Translations under genes and position numbers: made by a program
Notes under the pieces: generated by a model
What the model was told of the DNA's origin: nothing
The model's input: only the letters and a program-made list of their open reading frames with translations
Databases searched by the model: none
Assembly: GCA_036346395.1 (NCBI GenBank)
Contig: CM070596.1
Span: 20,870,177 to 20,934,176, forward strand
Direction of reading: 5' to 3'
Length of the DNA: 64,000 nucleotides
Source of the DNA: Hsuehochloa calcarea
Lineage: Eukaryota; Streptophyta; Magnoliopsida; Poales; Poaceae
Part shown: positions 12,852 through 24,150 of the stretch, piece by piece
How positions within the stretch are numbered: position 1 is the stretch's first letter
How the letters are laid out: each line of letters begins with the position of its first letter

Positions 12852-15246
12852 TGTAACACCCTGGCTATTCGAAAGCCAAGATGTCACGCAAAACTATCAA
12901 ACTACTAAGAATAGCATTCAAGCTGGATTATACAGATTCAATCAACAATAATTTCTAAAGAATGACAATAAACGATCACCAGATTCATGGAAAAGAATGG
13001 ATAAACAGTTATAATACCACGAACAGTCAAGCAATACCAAAGTTGTATTATTACAAATCTGGAAATTTATTTAACAAGTTGGCTTGACTGAAAGGTAATA
13101 ATAATTATTCTGGTTGGATAAAAGTGAAGTGCAAGTGTGCCGAACTACCCCACCAAATCATCTTGTCTTCTCCTCAATTACCTAATTAAAATATACAAAG
13201 CAAGGGTGAGTCGAAGACTCAGCAAGTACATACAAGAATAATCAAACATAGAGTGGACAACACAATCCAGTTGAATTACGAACAAATCTTGGAACACATA
13301 TATGATTGAATGAAATGAATACATGAATGGATGGAATGAAAGAATGCATTGAAGGAATGGACTAATCACGACTTATACTGCAGATAGCGAGTGTAACACC
13401 GTCGGTGTTCACTTAAAGTTACCGTATGAAGAACGTTTCATACGGGTGTCCAACGTGGCCCACATTGGAATGGTGGATCACACGTACCCATTCGGAATTG
13501 ATGGGTTTTCAAATGCTCATCTTTGGAATTGATGGGTTTTTCAAATGCCCATCTTTGGAATTGATGGGACTTACCAAAAGAATCCACTTAGTGGTCATAA
13601 TGAATTTTATGAATGAACATGATGATTTCTCATGGTATGAATGAATATCACACATTAGTGGAAAAGGCACATGGCATTCAACAACAGTGTAAACAAGTAT
13701 AAGTATGCATTTCCACACAACATAATATATCAAGAATGCCACACAAGTTAGTTACATGTAATGGAATGCAACCACTGAAATGAATGTTAATTCTTTAATC
13801 ACAAGAATAATCTTCTTGAAATGAAATAAACATCAGGATGGATAGAAAAAGGCATTCACAATTTATCCCGACATCAAGCAAACAATTGGAAACATCACCA
13901 AACAGCATAGGGTACTTGCCTTCCGCGATGTGACGTAATAGGAGGACACGAATATGCCCCTCCACTCACCGCCTACACAAATGTATAATCGAAATAAGAA
14001 TAACAAGGTATGACATTGCTTCAAGAGCCCTTCCATCCCCTCTATCTCTCCCACACATACAACGGGATCAATTTTACCAAGTTTACCCAACAGCCCGATT
14101 ACCGCTAAACTGGCAGCGATACTAGCAAAATCACCATTAATTATCTGTAACTCCAAAAGACCTGAAACTAGTGCCCAACTACTCTTAACAGTCCAGGCTA
14201 CAAAACATTAGTTGGCGGAATCCCCTGATTCGGCCAAAACAGAGGGCTAATTATCAGCTAAACACAACCCATCTACGTCTGTCCAGAATACAGATCAGAG
14301 ATAAAGAAAACGGCGTAACATTCAACCTATTGATCCAATGAGAATGATTCTTATCAGCTTGAAAAGATAATTTTAAGGGCTAAAATAACTTAGTTGGGTT
14401 AAGGTTCTGATTCGGCCCCTAATTTGAACATAACTGACGGACAAACCTACTGATCTCAGTTTTCATACAGACCGGACAGTTCGTAATAAAAAATTCATAT
14501 CTCCCAAACTACAGATCGGATTGTCCTGTTCTCGGTGCCAAAAGAAAGCTAACGTTCCCAGGAATAAAACTCTAGAAGGGCAAAACCCCAGATTCGGCCT
14601 CTACAGTAGTCTAAACAATAGATGAAAACACTAACATTTATCTGCCCAGAATTCAGAACAGTGGTAAAGAAAATATCATAACTTTCATTATACAGATCCA
14701 ATGGGGATGATCTTTATCAGCTTTGAAATATAATTTAAAGGGCTACAATAACTTATTTGGGTGGAGGTTCTGGAAATGCCTCTAACTAAATCAAAACCTA
14801 GGATCAAGCCTACAGATCCTTCTCGTTAGACAGACAGAATAGCGCGCACTAAAAAAAATCATATCTCCTAAACCGTAAGGCGGAATCACGTGATCTCGGT
14901 GGCTACGGAAATCTAAGAACAATACCTACAACTTTCTAAGAGATGGACAGGACAGAAAATGAACTCATCTTACCCAAAATCGACGTACAAGGCGGCGCAC
15001 AGCAAGGGGGAAGGGGGGTGGCGGCTCCAAAGGGGGGAGGGGGAGAGAAATGTGGAGTTTAGGGTTTGGGGGGTGGGAACCCCCCCCTTATGGCCGGCCA
15101 CCACATGGGCCCCTCCTGGGCCGTGGTCGAGCCAGTTGCCGTGAAATCACGAAAACCCCGGTGAAAAGATGATTCTGGTTTTTTTTCGATTAGCTCCCTC
15201 TTCCGAAACTTCTTCTAATAAGCCGAATCACCTTCGGGGTATTACA
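12852..15246 (-). mobile_element. 5' LTR of element C
   Basis: Begins TGTAACACCCTGG and ends CGGGGTATTACA on the plus strand, about 2.4 kb. It is highly similar to the left LTR, so insertion was fairly recent. It is read leftward from 15246 as the transcription-starting LTR. Confidence 0.9.
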
Positions 15247-15251
15247 AGAGT
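15247..15251. repeat. Target-site duplication AGAGT, right copy (element C)
   Basis: Matches the left copy at 6691-6695. The MULE coding sequence continues straight after it. Confidence 0.92.
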
Positions 15252-15527
15252 GCAGAGCTATATGGTTATGGCATGGCTGGCCATGTCACTGGCCATCCGA
15301 CTTGGGAGCAATTTATCTAGGCCGCGGACATCGATAGGCTGAAGGGAAAGGTTGGCCGACGATAGGTATGCTGTATTAGGAATGACATGGATGAAGCAAA
15401 AGTCAGGCATCGTACGACGAAGTGCTCCATTTATAGAGAGTCTGGGCAGACCTTCAGGAAATGCCATAGTAGAAATCCACAGGATGAAGGAGATATCAGT
15501 AGTCTGGATGGTGCCGCGGGGACCTAA
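15252..15527 (+). pseudogene. MULE (MudrA-like) transposase pseudogene, 3' part
   Basis: Continuation of the MULE gene after element C. In the frame that ends at the TAA at 15525-15527 it shows a zinc-knuckle-like segment, KCSIYRESGQTFRKC (about 15407-15451), then a short acidic tail. MudrA-type proteins usually carry a CCHC knuckle here. In this copy the second cysteine and the histidine are replaced (Y and Q), so metal binding would be lost. The upstream part (about 15260-15400) resembles the conserved stretch before the knuckle. It belongs with 4277-6695 and is not an independent gene. Confidence 0.72.
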
Positions 15528-15624
15528 TTCGACTGTCCTACTCGAGGTGGTCGACATGGCGGACGTTGAGGTCACTGCCGTGGGAAAGGTTCGTCTTTTT
15601 GAAATATGTGGTGGGCAGTGATTT

Positions 15625-15830
15625 GTAATATTATTTTGATTTATCGAAAAACTAGCTGATGGCGTTGTGCTGAATGTTTTGTAATATCAGTGTGATTTGT
15701 TGACAAAATTTGTGAGGGCGTTGCGCTGAATGTTCTGTAATATCATGGTGATTTATCGACAAAAAAAAGTGATAACGTTGTGCTGGATGTTTTGTAATAT
15801 CATTGTGATTTGTCCACAAAAATATATGGT
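15625..15830 (+). repeat. Tandem array of a 56-57 bp unit, about 3.6 copies
   Basis: Units start at about 15625, 15681, 15737 and 15794. Each begins GTAATATCA(T/G), contains GTGATTTRT and GACAAAA, and ends GCTGAATGTTTT. Copies differ by several substitutions, so the array is not young. It lies just 3' of the MULE coding end and may belong to that element's 3' region. Confidence 0.85.
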
Positions 15831-15865
15831 CAGAAATAGACAGTAGAAAAAACTGATAGAGATCC

Positions 15866-16055
15866 CTGTCGCCAGTTGAAATGACAACAGGATCTCGTCC
15901 CAATTGGAGTGACGATAGGGCCATATCACCATTTCAACTGGCGACAGTGGCCTCTCTGTACTATTGTAGGCTACTGCGGTTATTCCTTATGCTATTATCA
16001 CCATTTGGAATGGTGATAGGACAATTTTGCCATTTCAAATGGTGATAGTAGCCTA
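15866..16055. repeat. Cluster of inverted repeats (hairpin-forming)
   Basis: An 18-bp perfect inverted pair (15866-15883 and 15930-15947; arm CTGTCGCCAGTTGAAATG) is followed by a palindrome around 15997-16017 (ATCACCATTTGGAATGGTGAT) and another half-site near 16030-16046. A 10-bp pair GTAGGCTACT / AGTAGCCTAC (15966-15975 and 16047-16056) encloses the last two. These look like subterminal repeats of a DNA transposon, but the owner (MULE, CACTA or a small foldback element) is not certain. Confidence 0.7.
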
Positions 16056-16079
16056 CACTACTACACAAAGGGTCACCAC

Positions 16080-16400
16080 ATACGGTTCTAAATCGTCATC
16101 ACAGACGGTTTCTAAACCGTCTGAATTTATATGTCTGTAATAATAGGTGGTTATCACAGACGATTTGTGAGCCATCTGTGATAAGTCACAACACAGACTA
16201 TTTTTCGTAGAAACCGTATGTGAAAGCCTACTATCATAGACGACTTCTACCAAAAACCGTTTGTGATACATCAACCATTATAGACTGTTATATGTACCAA
16301 CCGTCTGTGATTGGAGACATATCACAAATGGTTAGAAAAAATAACCGCTTGTGATATCTAACATATCACAGACAGTTGCTCATGGTAGCCGTCGTGATAG
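16080..16400. repeat. CACTA subterminal repeats (ATCACAGACGG-type)
   Basis: At least ten degenerate copies of ATCACAGACGGTT, or its complement AACCGTCTGTGAT, occur in both orientations. Clear ones are near 16098, 16151, 16172, 16295 and 16367. Such arrays bind the TNPA-type protein in characterised CACTA elements. That role is known for the family, not shown here. Confidence 0.8.
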
Positions 16401-16739
16401 TTCGTTCTATACCTAAATATTTTTTTTCTGTTTTTCGGCTAGCCTTAGGAAATGCTAGCCATGCCCTCTGAAAACAAGCAAACAGAAAACAGATGAATCA
16501 CATATAAGTGAATTACAACTCATAGCAATTTACAACTCAAAATCAATTACAAAATAATGTTAATGTATTGTCGCTAGAGTTGCAATTGAATTACAACTCA
16601 AAGTGAATTACAATTGAATCAATTGTTTGAACATATATTAAGCGGTGTCGACGGAGTGAAACTCTCCTTTCGGGTCAATGATCTCCGTCATGATGAAGGT
16701 GGAGAGTCGTCCTCGAACGTCCGAGAGTTCATTCAAATC

Positions 16740-18062
16740 AAATGTACTTGATTTGATTGTCATGCCCTGTCGCTAGGAGTAAAGTAGTAAGTATATATAT
16801 TTAAATTGATAATTAGAAAATATATATTGCGAGATTGATAAACCTCTGGATCATTTGTCTTAACACTCATGATTTCTTGCATATGACGACAAACGTAAAA
16901 TGCACATAGGTTGCATTGTAGTTGCTGGTGGCACTGCAAAAATAGAATTACATATATAGGTATAGTCTGTTCGAGAGGCATTATTACGAAGCGTGATATA
17001 TGATTAATGTGTTGTAGCGAGTATCGAAAATCGCGTCCTGTGTTGCAGTGTGATGCTCAATTCCTTGTGACTCCCTCCCCTAGTACCATAGGTGCTGAAC
17101 TACTTACGTGATTCCAAAAATTTATCCTCGATCATTTCAAACGAAGAAAGACTACAATAGAGTTATGTATGAAGAAAATGAGCATACCTGTCGAGTATTT
17201 CTTGCACAAGGGTGAAGTCATGATTGTTGTTGAGTAGGGAATCAAGGTATATTACCTTGTTCCACGTTGGTGCAATGACTATAAGGATCCATTACCACCT
17301 ACTGATGTATGTCTCTATAGTCATTAAACCTAAGTTCGTGTTGCGTATAAAGTACAAATGAAATTTGTATAGCAAGTAGTGAAGCAGTTACCTCTGGTTA
17401 TAGGGCACCAGTATGTAGTCCTTGTTGCCCTGCCCTGAGCAAGCAATCCCATCGTTATGTAATTCTTGACGTAGGATGTGTCTTGGATGATGCATTGCTC
17501 AGATATCAACTGTTGGTCGAGGAAACTCATCGGTTCTCGTGATCGCTGAGCTTCTTGCATCATGTATCTATACATAAGCAATGAGCGATGTAGAACTTGA
17601 TTGTACACACTTACAGTGTCCAGCATCATAAAAGTAAGGCGTTGAGAGCATCGAGGTTGAATAGTTCGAATAAGTCTTCAAATGCCCACGACGAAGAAGC
17701 CTGGCTCGTGGAGGAAATGCCTCTCCATGTATGTGACGGTGATTCCAGTAGGCCAGTTTTTCCTCCGCTCGCTGGTCCTCCGCATGTACCAGGCATGCAA
17801 ACTCCCACAACTCAATGCAAGGCGGGGTAATAGTGTGTCGGGGACCAACGACTTTCCTAGGGAGTATGCCTAGTGATTTTGAGGTGCCTTGATTTTCTTC
17901 GATTTGGTCTTGCTGACATGCTGGTATGTGTTCTTCACGGAAGACGAATGGACATGTTGTTCGTATATGCTCGGTGTGGTCATCATGGGAGCCGATATGG
18001 AGACCTGCCGACGTGGATCAGGTGCACGTGGGGACATCGAAGGGAGGGTTGGAGAGGCCGCA
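16740..18062 (-). pseudogene. CACTA-associated Ulp1-like protease pseudogene
   Basis: Reading the minus strand from right to left, there is a proline/serine-rich stretch (about 18060-17880). A segment containing LFELFNLDAL follows (about 17650), then one with DYILVPYNQR (about 17390-17425). Next is ILIVIAPTWNKVIYLDS (about 17230-17280), and finally NLCAFYVCRHMQEI (about 16870-16910). These match the order of a C48 Ulp1/SENP-type cysteine protease domain: the region before the catalytic histidine, the aspartate strand, and the loop with the catalytic cysteine. Stops and frame changes break it throughout, and intron-like sequence may separate some blocks. No TNP2 sequence remains between this and M. 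Confidence 0.68.
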
Positions 18063-19010
18063 TGTGAGACCCGCCGGGAGATTTAACTTGTAATGCTTAA
18101 CCTTCCAAATGGTCATAGCACCACATATTAAATTTCCCGCTCTCGGTGTATTATGTACCTCCTAGGAGAGGTACACATAGACCCTCACAAACATCAATAG
18201 CAATCTATACACAAGTTACTACAATACCGAAAACTTCATAATTTACAACATAATGAACATACAAGGTTCAACTTTATACAAAGGGCCGACCGACCAAATA
18301 GCATGATAAACTATCAAGTACGCAGCATAAAACAGTACATAAACTAAAATAAAATCAAGAATTGGCCATCAATAAAGTCCCAATGGCTTGCCATAACCCG
18401 CAGGGCAACCGACTGGGTCAAACCATAGCAAAACGATGTTTTCCTGCACATCTTTCCTTACTCGATTCGATCTCAACACCTACTGTCCAGATTAGTAAAT
18501 AAAGTAAACAGTGAGTACACAAATGTACTCTGTAAGACTTTACCAAGCCTATACATAGCTACCTACATATAAGCTCTACTCAATGGAGAAGGCTATAGGG
18601 TTCATTTTCAGCACACAACAATATTTCAATTAAATACAAGTAGTTGATTTAAATCGCAAGTGAACAAATATTTATAATACTCCAAATAATAGCGAGTAAT
18701 TAACAATAGATAACAATTAACAACAACAGGTGGATGCCCCTGTAGCACACAACAATAGCATGAGAACCACTCTCAATACCACCCGATCAAGTTTTAAGTT
18801 TAATTTTCCAAAATGTTGAGTCTCACTCTCGCAATTCCAATCCCAAGCGTATCCATAACAAAGGATGTGGCTATTCGAATAGATTTCAACGCTGCAAGGG
18901 TGTACAACTGTACCCACACGGTTGACCGCACTTTTGCCACGTGATAAAGCACACTTCCGAAGGTATACCGACATATCTAAGTCCTACGAGACGTTTCCAA
19001 TATAATGTAT
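18063..19010 (-). mobile_element. Fragment M: 3' part of a D-family LTR, inverted
   Basis: Begins TGTGAGACCC, the complement of an LTR end (GGGTCTCACA), and runs leftward-to-rightward as the reverse of the 3' part of the LTR of D. Shared landmarks include CCGAGAGCGGG, the 'gtacacccttgcag' block and CTATTCGAATAG (18871-18882). It stops abruptly at 19010, where element D begins TGTAACATCCC. D therefore probably inserted into this LTR, and the missing remainder was lost with the 3' half of D. Confidence 0.75.
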
Positions 19011-22000
19011 TGTAACATCCCAATCTTGAGTTTGTATTTTAAATGTATACAAATATGAATAATTTAAAACTTTTGAGTGAATCATGTTGTCTTTTGAATT
19101 CTCTGGATTTTCATTCATTGGTTTTATGATTTTAAAAACCTAATGCTTCAATTCACTAGAAGCATAACCTTTTAAGACTTTTAAAACAAATTATGTAAAC
19201 TGCCTCTGGAAATAAATTTCCTAGGATCTGGAGATCTTAGTTACTCCCCTGAAAAATGTCACAATTTTTGGCATTTGTTTGCTATTTTAAACCAGTCAGT
19301 CAAACTAGCCAATCCAAAGTCAAATACCTAAAACAGAAGCTTACAACATTTCTACAGAAAAATGCACATCATGAAAAACTCTGGACATTTTACTCAAGAT
19401 CCTATTTAGATTCAGTAACCTTCCATAAAAATTTCAAAATTTTTAGAGCTAAACATCTACCTCTAAAAATTCACTAACTTTTCAGCCTTTTCTAATTTTG
19501 GTCAAACTGGCTGAGTTGACTCGATCCGACCGAACCAGCTAACCAAACCCAGCCCAACCCACCATACCTGTGTCGCTGGAGAGTGGGCCCCACTGTACAT
19601 CCCTTCTTCTCCACGCGGCCTGCACGTCCTCGTCAGCTCGCCTAAGGAAGACGCCATGGCGTCGTCATCACCGCGTCATCCCTAACGGCCACACCCACGG
19701 TTCTTGACCCGTGCCCACCGTTTCCCAGACTCGGCCGCATCTCCCACACTCTGCCATGCCCCTGTCACCTCACCCATCTTCTCGGCGCGTCCATGTCGAG
19801 CACCATGAGCTAAGCTCACTGACGTCGCACCCTCCTCGCATTTCTCCACCCCAGTGCATATGAAAGCTCCTCAATGGCTTCCTTATCTTCTTTTCGTCAC
19901 TCCCGAGCCATCCCCCACCTCCATCTCCCTCTTCGATCGAAAGAAACAGCAAAGAACTTGAGCTCTCAAATTCCAGCCACCGCACCCCATCACCGTTCTG
20001 ACCGACCAGTGGTTCTTTTGCATTGCCCTTGGCGTCATACCGTGTCCTAGGATCCTAGGAGTATTTTCCCTAACTCAATTCCTCCTTTTCTCTTCAGGCA
20101 TTGTCAAAATTTGCATTTCCTCGCTTCTGGCCGAAAATAGTCCCTTTCGTCCCCGTCTCCGGTAAGAAGGTCCATTGCTCAATTGTTTGCTCTGGCACCG
20201 TCTAGTGGTCTCACTTGAGCTTCCCATGCCCTCAATTCCCTCCCTCTTTGCTTAGGTCATCTCCTCGGTTGAGTGCTAAGCCTCCGCATCAGACATCGTC
20301 GCCGGCCTTCCTCCGACGGACTCTGTCCTCCCTCTCCACTCCGGTATGGTCCTGGTCACCCCCAGTAGCTAGTGCGTTCGTTCTTTGGTCGAAAGCGTTG
20401 CCGAAACGCATTTGCCATTTTGATCGAAACTCCTCATCTGCTCCACCTCATTGTGCCACTGCTTCAGCTCATCTCCGGCGATGCTCTGGTCACCTTCGGG
20501 TATATATTAGTGTAGGGTTTCCATTTTGGCCCTTGGCCGGTGCCGCCATGGCCTCCTATGCTGCGTGACGCCTGGCGAAGTCACGAATGAGAGAGCTCTC
20601 TGTTGTCAGACGCCGACCATTACTGTAACTAGGCATTTCATAATCCAAATTGCTGTGTTAACAGTAATCATCAGGTAAATTCATTTTAATAGTCGAGTAA
20701 ATGTTGTGCTGGAGTATGACATCGGGTACAGAAATTCATGTGTTTAGTGTGCTGATTTCCATGTCAAGTCACAGATAAGTGGGCCCGATTTACACAGTAA
20801 ACCTCGGTGGTCCATAGACCCTTTCTCTGTGCTGTGAACTCATAGTCCACACACTATTTGGGTGAGCCGTGTCTATGACAAGTGGGTCCTGCTTGTCAGT
20901 AGCTTTATTCTTTAGGTTTTTAATTAAAAAGAAAAGAAAATAATGGACCCCACAGGTCAGTGACCGTGGCTAGGTAAGCCGCGGTTCAAATAGTATTTAA
21001 TGCATTTATAAATTCAAAAATAATTTATTTATGCACTATAAATTGTTCAAAATTTAAAATTGCATAGGTATTACATTTTAAACCCAATTTGAGTGAATCA
21101 AATTTTGTTGGATCACATTTTTAATGTAATTTATTTTAGTATAATTTTAAAACTTGTCACAATCATAGAAAATTTTGTTAGTAGAACTAATTTTGGTATG
21201 TCATTATTTTTGTACTAAAAATTCATTTAAACTTCAAAAATACATTTCTCTGTAACTCCAAATTGAGTGAAAGAGTTTTTGTAGTTTAAATTTTTAGTGT
21301 AATTTATTGTGGTTTAGGTTTTAAGCATGTTACTATCACTAAAAATATTGGTTTTCAAATTATTTTGCTCACTACTGTCATAACTTTGAAAAAGTGTAGA
21401 AAATTCATTTTAACTCCAAATAAAGCAAACCAATTTTTGTTGTGCTTAAAATTTCTTGCTTTGTCTACCATAAAATTTTTATATTCACCACTATTTTATA
21501 ATTTTTTGCTAAAAATTTGAGTTCGAATAAACAGTAATCGATACATGATTTTTCAACACTTTATCTATAACTTTTGCATGCAGACTCCTATTCAAATAAT
21601 TTTTATTTCTAAATTCATATAAAATTAAACTCTACCTTATGTGAAAATTTCATGCTTTTTGATTGATTTTGAATTTTTTAGTTCATTCGGCGTATTTGTT
21701 CTTATTCGTTCTTCATGTTTATTCGATAGGTTTCAACAAAATTGTTGATTACGAGAGTGAGCAGCAGCAACAATAAGGTTATCTCTAGTAAGGAAAGCAA
21801 CTCCCCTTTTGATCATATTGATCCTATTATGTTTGATTACAATTATCTTATTTGCAAATGTATGTATGCATGCGCTATGTGAGTGATCAATTTCTCGTTT
21901 GCGATAGTTAGTCCTAAGGGACGCCTGAGCTGTAGGTAAAAGTTTATCATTACTACTGAGCCTAAGTTATCTTCTTGCTAGTGATTTAGAACCCGATGGA

Positions 22001-23078
22001 TGGGTTCTGGTCAAGTATAAATATTGTATACGAATTGTGTAGCTTAGAATTGCTTAGAAAGGTAGTATGGGAATTATCACTTCGGCGATGGTCATTATAT
22101 CATCACTATTCTTAGATGGGTTAGGGTACTCATGTATGTATTGTACTGGGAAAAACTAAAACTGAAAATAAAAGGATTTGGACTCGGACAATTGGTTTGA
22201 TGGTGTGGTTGTTGGTGTGTGGTCTGTGCCCAAGTCAACAAGGACCGAATTACTTGTTTCAATGATCCAAGCACTTTTGCGTGCAACCACATGAGGGGGA
22301 TATGAGATCTCTCTTGACTTAGTACTTTGGAGTGTGTTAATTAATGAGTCGCCGGTGGTAGTTGATTAGGAGAAAAATGTTTTGTTGTTGTTGGGAATGT
22401 GTGTTTTGGATCCGAGAAGGTACCCACGCCCAATGAGCATCGGTAGTTGCTGAGGCTTTACCGATGGCTCCAACACAACGTATGGGTTCCTTGTGGGAGC
22501 CCAGGACGGGCAGTTCACGGAGGGCTAACCCCCATACGTGCAACTCTTGGTTAATTCATTCCATTGGAAAACGTCTCGTAGGACTAAGCTTTGTTGGCAT
22601 ACCTACCGAAGTGTGCTTGATAGCTTTGCAAAGTAGCGGTCTGACATGTGGGTAAAGTTGTACACCCTTGCAGGGTTTTAAACTATTTGAATAGCCTCGT
22701 CCTAGGTTATGGACATGCTTGGTTAGGTCATGCAAGAATTAGACTCAAACATTTCAATAAAATTTAAAACAGGTGGTACGAATGGGTAATTCATGCTATA
22801 TTGTGGTGGCTGTTGGGAAGTCACGTCTAGGATATTAATTATATTTATAAATGTTGTCTCGATGTTTTTGAAACAAATAAAAACAGATTTGACAAATTGC
22901 TTTACAATCTATTACCCTATTGCAAATAAAACTGCTTTATGCTGAAAATTATTTAGTGTAGTAGCCTTTCTTTGATACATAAATACATCTATATATTCCG
23001 CTTTTGTAAGGCTTGCGAGTACATTTGTTCTTAACCCGGATGCTGCTTGTTCAGAGGAAATTTACCCCCAAGGGGTTA

Positions 23079-23083
23079 ACTAT
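23079..23083. repeat. Target-site duplication ACTAT, left copy (solo LTR E)
   Basis: ACTAT here and at 26362-26366 flank the TGTTGG...TTACA ends of E. Confidence 0.9.
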
Positions 23084-24106
23084 TGTTGGGACCTAAATAT
23101 GCAAATCTGGACCCTCTGTGTATTCTGCACTAGTCCAGGATCACGCTAGTGATCACAGTATCAACATTGATGAAATATCAACTCCATACAACAAAATATT
23201 AAATAAACGAGTAATTTGAATAACAAATAACTGTTGTGACCTTAAGGTCGAGTTTTACCATTATTAAGCCATGCAAAGCTGACAATAATGAAATAAACTA
23301 CTGCGGAAACAAAGTAAACTCCAACGGGCTCCCATCAATTTACCACAGGCAACTGACTTTGATCAAGACCCTAACGATCAACCTTCGTAGAATTCCTCTT
23401 CAAAAGCTGGTGACGACTCCTCCACTTATGTTGATTTGTTTAGCAAGAGTGAGTACCCACCGTACTGGCAAGTCATACTACAGAATGAAATCACACATGA
23501 TGGCTTATTCCAAAGGAATGGCTTCTGTGGTTATTTTGCAGAAATGCAACATTTGCAATTGAATACATATAATAGATTGAAACGTAATGGAAAACAAATA
23601 AATAATATTAATTTAACAATTGATTTCTCAAAGGACACACCGTCTAATCAAGTTATTCACACATTTACACACGTTATCTCACACAGCTGACCCTTCCCCT
23701 TATGTGAAATCCCCGAGCATGTCCATATCCGAGGATGCGGCTATTCGAATAGATTGGTTTAACACTTTGCAGAGGTTGTACACTTTACCCACATGATGAA
23801 ATCAACCGGATCAGAGTTGATCACAACAAAACCTTTTAGAGACTTCATCTCAAGCAATGACACTCCCGATGTGCTTTCCTGTCGGCCAACTGATACACAT
23901 AGCGTTTGGTTACGACACACATCGTTGGACAGGGATGCAGCGAACCGTCCCGCGATGTGACATATCACACCTCCAGCCCATCAATAGTTTAAACACAACC
24001 TGAGTTATCATTGTCATGACTCCATAATTTACTAGGTCAGGCCTAGCCCATACTAGGCATGTGGTCGTACAGTAAGGCCCAGTTCAATGGCGCACAAAGT
24101 TAAGTC

Positions 24107-24150
24107 CTTAATTGACCAAGGCAAGACTCTTAATTGACCAAGGCAAGACT
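24107..24150 (+). repeat. Perfect 22-bp tandem duplication in LTR E
   Basis: The unit CTTAATTGACCAAGGCAAGACT minus its last two bases fits the repeat core; two identical 22-base copies lie at 24107-24128 and 24129-24150. The related LTR of element I has a single, diverged copy. Confidence 0.85.

Larger units (their letters stand above)
6696..15246 (-). mobile_element. Element C: full-length noncoding LTR retrotransposon (LARD-like)
   Basis: The element is 8.55 kb long, flanked by AGAGT duplications, with near-identical LTRs of about 2.38 kb at both ends, a primer site next to the right LTR and a polypurine tract next to the left LTR. These fix its orientation as minus. The internal region of about 3.8 kb has no reading frame resembling gag, protease, reverse transcriptase or integrase. 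Only a short piece of a chromoviral pol tail survives next to the 3' LTR. This matches the definition of a large retrotransposon derivative, which must be mobilised by proteins of a partner. LTR family: solo LTR G (29019-31394) is the same family, and the pol tail resembles that of element A. Confidence 0.88.
16056..18062 (-). mobile_element. CACTA (En/Spm) transposon, terminal part
   Basis: The segment opens with CACTACTACACAAAGG, a CACTA-type terminus. A dense subterminal repeat region follows, then a minus-strand protein remnant with an Ulp1-like fold, a common companion ORF of plant CACTA elements. It is cut at 18063 by LTR fragment M. TNP2 pieces further right (28641 to 44813) are on the same strand and in the order expected for one element that was invaded repeatedly and partly deleted. 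That they are one element is an inference. Confidence 0.7.

Noticed and set aside
19770..20568. Possible captured host exon in LTR D
   Set aside because: The frames (71 and 117 codons) are proline/serine-rich low-complexity text without a recognisable domain. A database search would be needed to support capture.
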